The translations under genes and the position numbers were made by a program. From Pseudacidovorax intermedius (GTDB lineage: Bacteria; Pseudomonadota; Gammaproteobacteria; Burkholderiales; Burkholderiaceae_C), in NCBI RefSeq assembly GCF_001476815.1, contig NZ_LDSL01000052.1:27161-91160 (forward strand): a stretch of 64,000 nucleotides of DNA. Reading direction: 5' to 3'. Each line of letters opens with the position of its first letter. The stretch's first letter is position 1. Below, piece after piece: positions 19,763-28,025 of this stretch. Under the pieces are notes generated by a model. That model had not been told where the DNA came from, ran no database searches, and saw nothing but the letters and a program-made list of their open reading frames with translations.

Positions 19763-19805
19763 GTACTCCTGCGCACAGACCGGAAACGGTCGTCCGGCAG
19801 GCGGC

Positions 19806-19851
19806 GCCCAAAGGCGGGCACGGCAGGCCGGACTCAGGACAAAGGCGTCCT
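19806..19851 (+). promoter_or_regulatory. ANTAR-type leader RNA: two hairpins with identical AAAGGC loops
   Basis: Hairpin 1 is GCCC-AAAGGC-GGGC (19806-19819). Hairpin 2 is AGGAC-AAAGGC-GTCCT (19836-19851). Both loops are hexanucleotides with A at position 1 and G at position 4, the known recognition features of ANTAR proteins. The 3' arm of hairpin 2 is also part of the 5' arm of the terminator that follows, so the two structures exclude each other. NasR holding the hairpins would let polymerase continue into the nitrate operon. Confidence 0.85.
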
Positions 19852-19915
19852 CACCCGCTGGCCCCATGGCATGCACCGCATGCGATGGGGCCGGCGCGGC
19901 GAGGACGCCTTTTTT
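19844..19915 (+). terminator. Leader terminator of the nitrate operon (attenuator)
   Basis: GGCGTCCTC (19844-19852) pairs perfectly with GAGGACGCC (19901-19909) and is followed by TTTTTT. A second stem nests inside: GGCCCCAT with ATGGGGCC, then GCATGC with GCATGC. It lies 40 bp before the first gene of the operon, well past the promoter, so it acts as an attenuator rather than an end-of-operon signal. Confidence 0.9.
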
Positions 19916-19955
19916 GTTTTTCATTTCCCTGCCATTCCTGCCCTGGAGTCCGCCC

Positions 19956-21203
19956 ATGACCGACGCCCACCGCCCCGCCCCGCTGAGCCGCCGCCGCGTG
20001 CTGCAGGCCGCCGCTGCCAGCGCCCTCGCCATCGACCCCGCCCTGCGCGCCTGCGTCTGGGCCCAGGGCTCGGACAAGCCCGAGAAGGAGGAGGTCAAGA
20101 TCGGCTTCATCCCGCTGACCGACTGCGCCAGCGTGGTCATGGCCTCGGTGCTGGGCATCGACAAGAAGTACGGCGTGAAGATCGTCCCCAGCAAGGAAGC
20201 CAGCTGGGCCGGCGTGCGCGACAAGCTGGTCAACGGCGAGCTGGACTTCGCCCACGTGCTCTACGGCCTGGTGTACGGCGTGCACCTGGGCATCGGCGGC
20301 CCCAAGAAGGACATGGCCGTGCTCATGACCCTCAACAACAACGGCCAGGCCATCACGCTGTCGAAGAAGCTGGCCGACAAGGGTGCGGTGGACGGCGCCT
20401 CGCTGGCCAAGCTGATGGCCGCCGAGAAGCGCGAATACACCTTCGCCCAGACCTTCCCCACCGGCACGCACGCCATGTGGCTCTACTACTGGCTGGCGGC
20501 CAACGGCATCAACCCGATGAAGGACGCCAAGTCCATCGTGGTGCCGCCGCCGCAGATGGTGGCCAACATGCGCGTGGGCAACATGGACGGCTTCTGCGTC
20601 GGCGAGCCCTGGGGCCACCGCGCCATCATGGACGGCATCGGCATCACGGCCGTGACCACGCAGGACATCTGGAAGGACCATCCGGAAAAGGTGCTGGGCA
20701 CTTCGGCCGACTTCGTCAAGAAGTACCCCAACACCGCCCGCGCCGTGACGGCCGCCATCCTGGAGGCCGGCAAGTGGATCGACGGCGGCCTCTCGAACAA
20801 GAACAAGATGGCCGAGACCATCGCCGAGAAGAGCTACGTCAACACCAGCGTGGACGCCATCAACCAGCGCATCCTGGGCCGCTACCAGAACGGCCTGGGC
20901 AAGACCTGGGACGACCCGAACTACATGAAGTTCTACAACGACGGCGCGGTGAACTTCCCCTACCTGTCGGACGGCATGTGGTTCCTCACCCAGCACAAGC
21001 GCTGGGGCCTGCTGAAGGAGCATCCGGACTACCTGAAGGTGGCCACCGAGATCAACCGCATCGACATCTACAAGCAGGCCGCCGCCGCCACCAAGACGCC
21101 CGTGCCGGCCAGCCCGATGCGCAGCAGCAAGCTCATCGACGGCGTGGTGTGGGACGGCAAGGAGCCGGCCAAGTACGCCGATTCGTTCAAGGTCCGCGCC
21201 TGA
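19956..21203 (+). CDS. nrtA: Nitrate ABC transporter, substrate-binding protein (CmpA/NrtA family)
   Basis: A 415-residue periplasmic nitrate-binding protein and first gene of the nitrate operon (nasF in Klebsiella naming). The start at MTDAHRPAPL gives a twin-arginine-type leader (SRRRVLQAAAASALA). Family landmarks are KIGFIPLTDCASVVMASVLG, QTFPTGTHAMWLYYWLAANGI and MRVGNMDGFCVGEPW. It begins 40 bp after the leader terminator, so its expression depends on antitermination. Confidence 0.93.
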   Translation: MTDAHRPAPLSRRRVLQAAAASALAIDPALRACVWAQGSDKPEKEEVKIGFIPLTDCASVVMASVLGIDKKYGVKIVPSKEASWAGVRDKLVNGELDFAHVLYGLVYGVHLGIGGPKKDMAVLMTLNNNGQAITLSKKLADKGAVDGASLAKLMAAEKREYTFAQTFPTGTHAMWLYYWLAANGINPMKDAKSIVVPPPQMVANMRVGNMDGFCVGEPWGHRAIMDGIGITAVTTQDIWKDHPEKVLGTSADFVKKYPNTARAVTAAILEAGKWIDGGLSNKNKMAETIAEKSYVNTSVDAINQRILGRYQNGLGKTWDDPNYMKFYNDGAVNFPYLSDGMWFLTQHKRWGLLKEHPDYLKVATEINRIDIYKQAAAATKTPVPASPMRSSKLIDGVVWDGKEPAKYADSFKVRA

Positions 21204-21235
21204 GGCCGGACACCCCCCACCAGGAGCCCTTCACC

Positions 21236-22159
21236 ATGGTTGCCGCCGTCTTCCATCTTCCGCGCGAGGCCGACAGCGCGGCCCCGACTGCGCCCGTGCA
21301 TGCGCACGCCAAAGCGCCGGCCGCCGCCGCATCCGCCGCGCCCACCAGGCCGGTCAAGGCCGCGCGCGCCCCGCGCGACTTCAGCGGCCTGTGGCTGCGC
21401 ATCGTCCCGCCGCTGCTGGGTTTCGGCCTGCTGCTGCTGGTGTGGGAGCTGGTGGCCGCGCGCAGCGGCGGCAGCTTCCCGGGCCCGGCCGAGACCTGGA
21501 CGCAGGCCGTCACCGTCTTCGCCGATCCGTTCTACAGCAACGGCCCCAACGACCAGGGCGTGGGCTGGAACGTGCTGGCCTCGCTGCAGCGCGTGGCGGT
21601 CGGCTTCGGCCTGGCGGCACTGGTGGGCATTCCGGCCGGCTTCGCCGTCGGCCGCTCGGTGTTCCTGGCGCGCATGTTCAACCCGCTGATCAGCCTGCTG
21701 CGCCCGGTGTCGCCGCTGGCCTGGCTGCCCATCGGCCTGCTGGTATTCAAGGGCGCCAACCCGGCCGCCATCTGGACCATCTTCATCTGCTCGATCTGGC
21801 CGATGGTCATCAACACCGCCGTGGGCGTGCAGCGCGTGCCGCAGGACTACATGAACGTGGCCCGCGTGCTGGACCTGTCGGAATGGAAGATCCTCACCCG
21901 CATCCTCTTCCCCGCCGTGCTGCCCTACATGCTCACCGGCGTGCGCCTGGCCGTCGGCACCGCCTGGCTGGTGATCGTGGCCGCCGAGATGCTGACCGGC
22001 GGTGTCGGCATCGGCTTCTGGGTGTGGGACGAGTGGAACAACCTGAACGTCAAGAACATCATCATCGCCATCTTCGTGATCGGCATCGTGGGCCTGCTGC
22101 TGGAAATGGCCCTGGTCAAGCTCGCCACCGCATTCACCTTCGAAGAGGTCAAGTCGTGA
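21236..22159 (+). CDS. nrtB: Nitrate ABC transporter, permease
   Basis: A 307-residue inner-membrane permease of the NrtB/SsuC type. An Ala/Pro-rich N-terminal tail of about 45 residues precedes the first membrane segment (IVPPLLGFGLLLLVWELVA). The EAA-like loop is at VARVLDLSEWKILTRILFPAVLP. CAGGAG lies upstream of the ATG, 32 bp after nrtA. The stop codon overlaps the GTG start of the ATPase gene as GTGA, indicating coupled translation. Confidence 0.93.
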   Translation: MVAAVFHLPREADSAAPTAPVHAHAKAPAAAASAAPTRPVKAARAPRDFSGLWLRIVPPLLGFGLLLLVWELVAARSGGSFPGPAETWTQAVTVFADPFYSNGPNDQGVGWNVLASLQRVAVGFGLAALVGIPAGFAVGRSVFLARMFNPLISLLRPVSPLAWLPIGLLVFKGANPAAIWTIFICSIWPMVINTAVGVQRVPQDYMNVARVLDLSEWKILTRILFPAVLPYMLTGVRLAVGTAWLVIVAAEMLTGGVGIGFWVWDEWNNLNVKNIIIAIFVIGIVGLLLEMALVKLATAFTFEEVKS

Positions 22160-22986
22160 ACACCGCCGTTTCCACCTCCGCCGCCGACGCCAAGTTCATC
22201 CAGATCCAGGGCGTCGAACAGGCCTTCAAGACGCCCAAGGGCCGCTTCGTCGCGCTGCAGGGCATCGACCTGACCGTGGCCAAGGGCGAGTTCGTGGCGC
22301 TGATCGGCCACTCCGGCTGCGGCAAGAGCACGCTGCTGAACCTGATCGCCGGCCTGACCCGGCCCACGCAGGGCGTGCTGCTGTGCGCCAACAAGGAAAT
22401 CGCCGGCCCCGGCCCCGAGCGTGCGGTGGTGTTCCAGAACCATTCGCTGCTGCCCTGGCTGACCTGCTTCGAGAACATCCACCTGGGCGTGGAGCGCGTC
22501 TTCGGCGGCGCCGAATCCAAGTCGCAGTTGCGCCAGCGCACCACCGACGCGCTGGCACTGGTCGGCCTCACGCCTGCGACAAGCAAGCGCCCCGGCGAGA
22601 TCTCCGGCGGCATGAAGCAGCGCGTGGGCATCGCCCGCGCCCTGGCCATGGAACCCAAGGTGCTGCTGATGGACGAGCCCTTCGGCGCCCTCGACGCCCT
22701 GACCCGCGCCAAGCTGCAGGACGAGTTGCTGGCCATCGTGCAGAAGACGCAGAGCACGGTCGTCATGGTCACGCATGACGTGGACGAGGCGGTGCTGCTG
22801 TCCGACAAGATCGTGATGATGACCAACGGCCCGGCCGCCACCATCGGCGAGGTGCTGTCGGTCGACCTGCCCCGCCCGCGCAACCGCGTCGAGCTGGCCG
22901 AGGACCGCGACTACGTGCACTACCGCAAGGCGGTGATCGACTTCCTCTACACCCGCCAGGGGCACGTGGAAAAGCAGGCAGCCTGA
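22156..22986 (+). CDS. nrtD: Nitrate ABC transporter, ATP-binding protein
   Basis: A 276-residue ATPase that powers nitrate import. Walker A is GHSGCGKST, the signature is ISGGMKQR, Walker B is VLLMDEPFGALD and the H-loop is VTHDVDEA. The GTG start overlaps the permease stop by 4 bp and keeps the frame of the N-terminal IQIQGVEQAFKTPKG. It lacks the C-terminal binding-protein-like extension of cyanobacterial NrtC, so it is NrtD-like. Confidence 0.93.
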   Translation: MNTAVSTSAADAKFIQIQGVEQAFKTPKGRFVALQGIDLTVAKGEFVALIGHSGCGKSTLLNLIAGLTRPTQGVLLCANKEIAGPGPERAVVFQNHSLLPWLTCFENIHLGVERVFGGAESKSQLRQRTTDALALVGLTPATSKRPGEISGGMKQRVGIARALAMEPKVLLMDEPFGALDALTRAKLQDELLAIVQKTQSTVVMVTHDVDEAVLLSDKIVMMTNGPAATIGEVLSVDLPRPRNRVELAEDRDYVHYRKAVIDFLYTRQGHVEKQAA

Positions 22987-23024
22987 GGGCCGCCGCACTG
23001 GAACACGGCACGCAGGAGGCGAGG

Positions 23025-24239
23025 ATGCGGCAGAAATTGGTGGTGATCGGCAATGGCATGGCCGGCATGCGCACCGTGCAGGAACTGCTGGCCATCGCGC
23101 CCGGGCTCTACGACATCACCGTCTTCGGCGCCGAGCCGCATCCGCACTACAACCGCATCCTGCTGTCGCCGGTACTGGCCGGCGAGCAGGACCTGCAGGA
23201 CATCGTGCTGAACGACTGGGACTGGTACCGCGAGCAGGGCATCACCCTGCATGCCGGCCGCACCGTCGTGCAGGTGGACCGCGCCCGGCGCGTGGTGCGG
23301 GCCGACGACGGCACCGAGGCGCCCTACGACCGCCTGCTGCTGGCCACCGGCTCGCGGCCGGTCATGCTGCCAGTGCCCGGCGCAGACCTGCAGGGCGTGG
23401 TCGCCCACCGTGACATCGCCGACACCGAGACCATGATCGAGGCCGCCCGCAGCCATCGCCACGCGGTGGTGATCGGCGGCGGCGTGCTGGGCCTGGAGGC
23501 CGCCAGCGGCCTGGCGCGGCGCGGCATGGCGGTGACGGTGGTGCACCGCAACGACTGGCTGATGGAGCGCCAACTGGACGCCGAGGCCGCCGCGCTGCTG
23601 CAGCAGTCGCTGGAAGTCCAGGGGCTGCAGTTCCGCCTGGGCGCGCAGACCGAAGCGCTGCGGGACGACGGCCAGGGCCGGGTGTGCGCCGTGCGCCTGG
23701 CCGACGGCAGCGAACTGCCGGCGGATTTGGTGGTGATGGCCCTCGGCATCCGCCCGAACATAGCCCTGGCGCAGCAGATGCGCCTGCACTGCGAGCGCGG
23801 CATCGTGGTCAGCGACACGCTGCAGACGGTGACCGATGGCCGCATCTACGCCGTGGGCGAATGCGCCCAGCACCGCGGCGTGGCCTACGGCCTGGTGGCG
23901 CCGCTGTTCGAGCAGGGCCGCGTGGCCGCCAACCACCTGGCGCAGCTGGGCATCGGCCGCTACGTGGGCAGCACCGTGTCGGCCAAGCTCAAGGTGACCG
24001 GCATCGAGCTGCTGTCGGCCGGCGACTTCATGGGCGGCGACGGGACCGAGCAACTGGTGCTGCGCGATCCGCAAAGCGGCGTCTACCGCAAGCTGGTGCT
24101 CAAGGACGAGCGGCTGGTCGGCGCCTGCCTGTACGGCGACGCCGAGGGCGGCAGCTGGTACCTGGACCTGCTGCGCGAAGGCCGCAGCGTGGCCGGGCTG
24201 CGCGAGCAGCTGATCTTCGGGGAGCCCGCCCATGGCTGA
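23025..24239 (+). CDS. nasC: NAD(P)H-dependent FAD reductase of assimilatory nitrate reductase
   Basis: A 404-residue flavoprotein homologous to the N-terminal half of NirB and to Klebsiella NasC. The FAD motif is VVIGNGMAGMRT at the N terminus; HPHYNRILLSPVLAG is characteristic; the NAD(P) motif is VVIGGGVLGLEAA. The C terminus ends with the NirB-like domain after SAKLKVTGIEL. It would pass electrons from NAD(P)H to the [2Fe-2S] domain of NasA. The NasC stop overlaps the nasA start by 8 bp, which fits a two-subunit enzyme. It has no iron-sulfur domain of its own. Confidence 0.88.
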   Translation: MRQKLVVIGNGMAGMRTVQELLAIAPGLYDITVFGAEPHPHYNRILLSPVLAGEQDLQDIVLNDWDWYREQGITLHAGRTVVQVDRARRVVRADDGTEAPYDRLLLATGSRPVMLPVPGADLQGVVAHRDIADTETMIEAARSHRHAVVIGGGVLGLEAASGLARRGMAVTVVHRNDWLMERQLDAEAAALLQQSLEVQGLQFRLGAQTEALRDDGQGRVCAVRLADGSELPADLVVMALGIRPNIALAQQMRLHCERGIVVSDTLQTVTDGRIYAVGECAQHRGVAYGLVAPLFEQGRVAANHLAQLGIGRYVGSTVSAKLKVTGIELLSAGDFMGGDGTEQLVLRDPQSGVYRKLVLKDERLVGACLYGDAEGGSWYLDLLREGRSVAGLREQLIFGEPAHG

Positions 24240-27069
24240 AGAAACGCGATCCACCTGCCCCTACTGCGGCGTCGGCTGCGGGGTGCTCATCCAGACCGAG
24301 GGCGCGCGCATCACCGGCGTGCGGGGCGACCCGGCGCATCCCGCCAACTTCGGCCGCCTGTGCACGAAGGGCAGCACGCTGCACCTGACGGCTGCGCCCG
24401 CCATCGCCGGCCAGGCGCGGCTGCTGGCACCGGCGCGGCGGCCCGCCCGCGGCGCCGAGACGCAGGCCATCGGCTGGGACGAGGCCCTGGACGAGGCCGC
24501 CGAACGCTTCGCCCGCGTGATCGCCGAGGACGGCCCCGACGCCGTGGGCTTCTACCTGTCGGGCCAGCTGCTCACCGAGGACTACTACGTCTTCAACAAG
24601 CTGGCCAAGGGCCTCGTCGGCACCAACAACCTGGACACCAATTCGCGCCTGTGCATGAGCAGCGCCGTGGCCGGCTACAAGAAGACGCTCGGCGCCGACG
24701 CCCCGCCCGCCTGCTACGACGATGTGAAGGACGCCGGCTGCCTGTTCATCGCCGGCAGCAATGCGGCCTGGGCCCATCCCATCTTCTTCCGCCGCATCGA
24801 GGACGCGAAGCGCGCCAACCCGGCCATGAAGATCGTGGTGGCCGACCCGCGCCGCACCGACACCGCCGAGTTCGCCGACCTGCACCTGCCGCTGCAGCCG
24901 GGCAGCGACGTGATGCTCTTCCACGCCATGCTGCACGTGATGCTGCGCGAGGGCTGGGCCGACGAGGCCTTCATCGCCGCCCACACCCAGGGCTTCGAGG
25001 CCCTGCGCGACACGGTGCGGGACTGCACGCCCGAGCGCGCCGGCGAGGTCTGCGGCCTGCCCGTGGCCGACATCGTGCAGGCCGCGCGGCTCTTCGCCAC
25101 CGGCGGCAGCGGCGATGCGGCGCGGCGCGCGCCGACGCTCAGCCTCTACTGCATGGGGCTGAACCAGTCCTCGCACGGTACCGACAAGAACGCCGCGCTG
25201 ATCGGCCTGCACCTGGCCACCGGCCAGATCGGCCGGCCGGGCGCGGGGCCCTTCTCGCTGACCGGCCAGCCCAATGCCATGGGCGGGCGCGAGGTGGGTG
25301 GCCTGTCGAACCTGCTGCCGGCCCACCGGGACATGGCCAATGCCGCGCACCGGGCCGAGGTCGCCGCCTTCTGGGGCGTGCCCGCGATCCCGGCGACACC
25401 GGGCCTGAGTGCCATCGAGATGTTCCGCGCCGCGGCCGAGGGCCGGGTGCGGGCGCTGTGGATCGCCTGCACCAATCCCGCCCAGTCCATGCCCGACCAG
25501 GCGCTGGTGCGCCGCGCGCTGGAACGCTGCGAATTCGTCGTGCTGCAGGAGGCCTACGCCACCACCGCCACCGCCGCCTTCGCCGACCTGCTGCTGCCCG
25601 CCACCACCTGGGGCGAGAAGGACGGCACCGTCACCAACAGCGAACGGCGCATCTCGCGCGTGCGGCCCGCCGTGCCGGCGCCGGGCGAGGCGCGGCACGA
25701 CTGGGCCATCGCGGCCGACTTCGGCCAGCGGCTGCAGGCACGCCTGGCGCTGCGCGGCGTGGCCCCGCCGCGGCCGGAACTGCTGCTCTACCACTCGCCC
25801 GAGCAGGTCTGGAACGAGCACCGCGCCACCACCGCCGGCCGCGACCTGGACATCACGGGCCTCTCCTACGCCCTGCTGGACCAGCTCGGCCCGCAGCAGT
25901 GGCCGATGCCCGCCGGCCAGCCGGCCGGCACGCCGCGCCTGTACCAGGACGGCGTGTTCGCCACGCCCGACGGCCGCGCCCGCTTCAGCGCCGAGCCCTG
26001 GCGGCCGCTGGCCGAAACGCGCGATGCCGACTGGCCCTATGCCCTGAACACCGGCCGCCTGCGCGACCAGTGGCACGGCATGAGCCGCACCGGCACGCTG
26101 GGCCGGCTGTTCGGCCACGTCGCCGAGCCGGCCCTGCAGATGGCGCCGCATGACATGGCCCGCGAAGGCCTGGCCGCCGGCGACCTGGTCGACGTCGCCT
26201 CGCGCCGCGGCAGCGCGGTGCTGCCGGTGCAGCCCGATGCCACGCTGGCGCCGGCGCAGACCTTCGTTGCCATGCACTGGGGCGAGGAATTCCTGGGTGG
26301 CCGCGATGCGCGCGGCCAGGCCCTGGCCGGCGTCAATGCGCTGACCACGCCGGCCTTCTGCCCCACCTCCAAGCAGCCGGAACTCAAGCACGCCGCCGTG
26401 CGCATCCGCCGGCTCGCGCTGCCCTGGACGCTGCTGGGCATCGCCTGGCTGCCGGCCGAGCGCGCCCTGGCCGCGCGCCAGGCCCTGCGTGCCGCGGCCG
26501 GCGGGCTGCGCTTCGTCAGCTGCGTGCCCTTCGGCGACGAAGGCGCGGCGGGCGGCGAGGTCGGCGTGCTGCTGCGTGCCGCCGCCGAGACGCCGCCGCC
26601 GGCTGCGCTGGTCGACCGCATCGAGGCCCTGCTCGGCCTGGACGACGGCCAGGCCCTGCGCTATGCCGACCCGGCCCGCGGCCACCGCCGTGCGGTGCGG
26701 CTGCGGCGCGACGGCGAGCTGGCCCACGTGCGCGCCGTGCTGCTGGCCGGCGACACCCGCGCCGAAGGCTGGCTCAAGACCCTGCTGCAGGACCGCCTGC
26801 CGGCGCAGGACTTCGGCCGCCGCCTGCTCTCCTACCAATCTACGCCGCCGGTGGCGGTGGTGTCGCGCGGCAAGACCGTGTGCAACTGCTTCGGCGTGCC
26901 CGAGCAGGACATCGCCGGGCACCTGGCCGCCTGCGAGGGCAGCGAGGCCGAGCGCCTCGCCGGCCTGCAGCAGGCGCTGCGCTGCGGCACCAACTGCGGC
27001 TCCTGCGTGCCCGAACTGCGGCGCATGGTGCGGGAGACACCCGTGCGCCTGCACCGCCGGGCGGCATAA
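24232..27069 (+). CDS. nasA: Assimilatory nitrate reductase, catalytic subunit
   Basis: A 945-residue cytoplasmic molybdenum bis-MGD enzyme that reduces nitrate to nitrite. The N-terminal [4Fe-4S] ligands are C9, C12, C16 and C44. The Mo-ligand cysteine is probably C141 in SRLCMSSAV. Molybdopterin dinucleotide-binding segments follow up to about residue 700. The C terminus carries a Bfd-like [2Fe-2S] domain with C884, C886, C922 and C925. The electron path is probably NasC flavin, [2Fe-2S], [4Fe-4S], then Mo. The cofactor needs the mog product, found 9 kb downstream. Confidence 0.95.
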   Translation: MAEETRSTCPYCGVGCGVLIQTEGARITGVRGDPAHPANFGRLCTKGSTLHLTAAPAIAGQARLLAPARRPARGAETQAIGWDEALDEAAERFARVIAEDGPDAVGFYLSGQLLTEDYYVFNKLAKGLVGTNNLDTNSRLCMSSAVAGYKKTLGADAPPACYDDVKDAGCLFIAGSNAAWAHPIFFRRIEDAKRANPAMKIVVADPRRTDTAEFADLHLPLQPGSDVMLFHAMLHVMLREGWADEAFIAAHTQGFEALRDTVRDCTPERAGEVCGLPVADIVQAARLFATGGSGDAARRAPTLSLYCMGLNQSSHGTDKNAALIGLHLATGQIGRPGAGPFSLTGQPNAMGGREVGGLSNLLPAHRDMANAAHRAEVAAFWGVPAIPATPGLSAIEMFRAAAEGRVRALWIACTNPAQSMPDQALVRRALERCEFVVLQEAYATTATAAFADLLLPATTWGEKDGTVTNSERRISRVRPAVPAPGEARHDWAIAADFGQRLQARLALRGVAPPRPELLLYHSPEQVWNEHRATTAGRDLDITGLSYALLDQLGPQQWPMPAGQPAGTPRLYQDGVFATPDGRARFSAEPWRPLAETRDADWPYALNTGRLRDQWHGMSRTGTLGRLFGHVAEPALQMAPHDMAREGLAAGDLVDVASRRGSAVLPVQPDATLAPAQTFVAMHWGEEFLGGRDARGQALAGVNALTTPAFCPTSKQPELKHAAVRIRRLALPWTLLGIAWLPAERALAARQALRAAAGGLRFVSCVPFGDEGAAGGEVGVLLRAAAETPPPAALVDRIEALLGLDDGQALRYADPARGHRRAVRLRRDGELAHVRAVLLAGDTRAEGWLKTLLQDRLPAQDFGRRLLSYQSTPPVAVVSRGKTVCNCFGVPEQDIAGHLAACEGSEAERLAGLQQALRCGTNCGSCVPELRRMVRETPVRLHRRAA

Positions 27070-27116
27070 GCCGGGCGCGAATCCGGCATAAGCCCTGCAG
27101 GACAATTCGAGCACCC

Positions 27117-28025
27117 ATGGGAAGCATTGCGCATTACATCAAGGACATCGGCCGCGGCGCCCGCGGCGCGAAGCCCCTCGCCCGCGAACAGGCGGCGGAC
27201 CTCTTCGGCCAGGTGCTGGACGGCAGCGTCACCGACCTGGAGATCGGCGCCTTCTGCCTGGCCATGCGCGTCAAGGGCGAGACCACGCAGGAGATGGCCG
27301 GTTTTCTCGACGCCACCCATGCGCGGCTGGCCTGCGTCGGCAGCAGCGCCGGCCCGGTGATCGTGCTGCCCAGCTACAACGGCGCGCGCCGGCTGCCGGT
27401 GCTCACCCCACTGCTGGCCCTGCTGCTGGCGCGCGAAGGCCTGCCGGTGCTGGTGCACGGCAGCCGCACCGAAAGCAGCCGCGTCACCGCCACCGAAGTC
27501 CTGGCCGAGCTCGGCCACGCCGAGGCCACCGCGCTGGCGCCACTCGGCGCCGGCGAGATCGCCGTGGTCGACACGGGCCTGCTGCACCCCGGCCTCAAGC
27601 GCCTGCTGGAGGTGCGCCGCGTGGTGGGCCTGCGCAACGCGGGCCACAGCGTGGTCAAGCTGATGCAGCCGGTGGCCGGACCGGCCGTGGTCGTCGGCAG
27701 CTACACCCATCCGGCCTTCGGCACGGTGATGACCGAGCTCTTCGAGCTGCTGGGCATGACGGCCATGCTGTCGCGCGGCCTGGAGGGCGAGGTGGTGGTG
27801 GACCCGCGCCGCACCCTGCAGATCGAAGGCTTCGTGCGCGGCCAGCGGCAGGCGCTGCAGACGCAGCAGCCGGGCACGCTGGCCGAGATCCCGGGCCTGC
27901 CCGAAGACCTCGGCGCCGCCGTCACCGCCGACTACACCCGCCGCGTGCTGGCGGGCGACCTCCCCCTTCCCGACGCGATCGCCGCCCAGGTCGCGCACAT
28001 CCGCCAACTGGCTGCACACGCATGA
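27117..28025 (+). CDS. ybiB: Nucleic-acid-binding protein YbiB (TrpD2 family)
   Basis: A 302-residue homologue of anthranilate phosphoribosyltransferase. Family studies of E. coli YbiB show nucleic-acid binding rather than tryptophan synthesis. It has the helical N-terminal domain (LAREQAADLFGQVLDGSVTD) and an alpha/beta domain with VLVHGSRTES and LRNAGHSVVKLMQP, without the canonical phosphoribosyl-pyrophosphate motifs of TrpD. It lies 47 bp after nasA and overlaps cobA by ATGA, so it is part of the nitrate transcription unit. Why is unclear. Confidence 0.85.
   Translation: MGSIAHYIKDIGRGARGAKPLAREQAADLFGQVLDGSVTDLEIGAFCLAMRVKGETTQEMAGFLDATHARLACVGSSAGPVIVLPSYNGARRLPVLTPLLALLLAREGLPVLVHGSRTESSRVTATEVLAELGHAEATALAPLGAGEIAVVDTGLLHPGLKRLLEVRRVVGLRNAGHSVVKLMQPVAGPAVVVGSYTHPAFGTVMTELFELLGMTAMLSRGLEGEVVVDPRRTLQIEGFVRGQRQALQTQQPGTLAEIPGLPEDLGAAVTADYTRRVLAGDLPLPDAIAAQVAHIRQLAAHA

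Noticed and set aside
24100..27114. A 1004-codon open frame antisense to nasA
   Set aside because: It mirrors nasA exactly, has an Ala/Arg/Gly/His-rich composition typical of reverse frames in G+C-rich DNA, and shows no recognisable domain.
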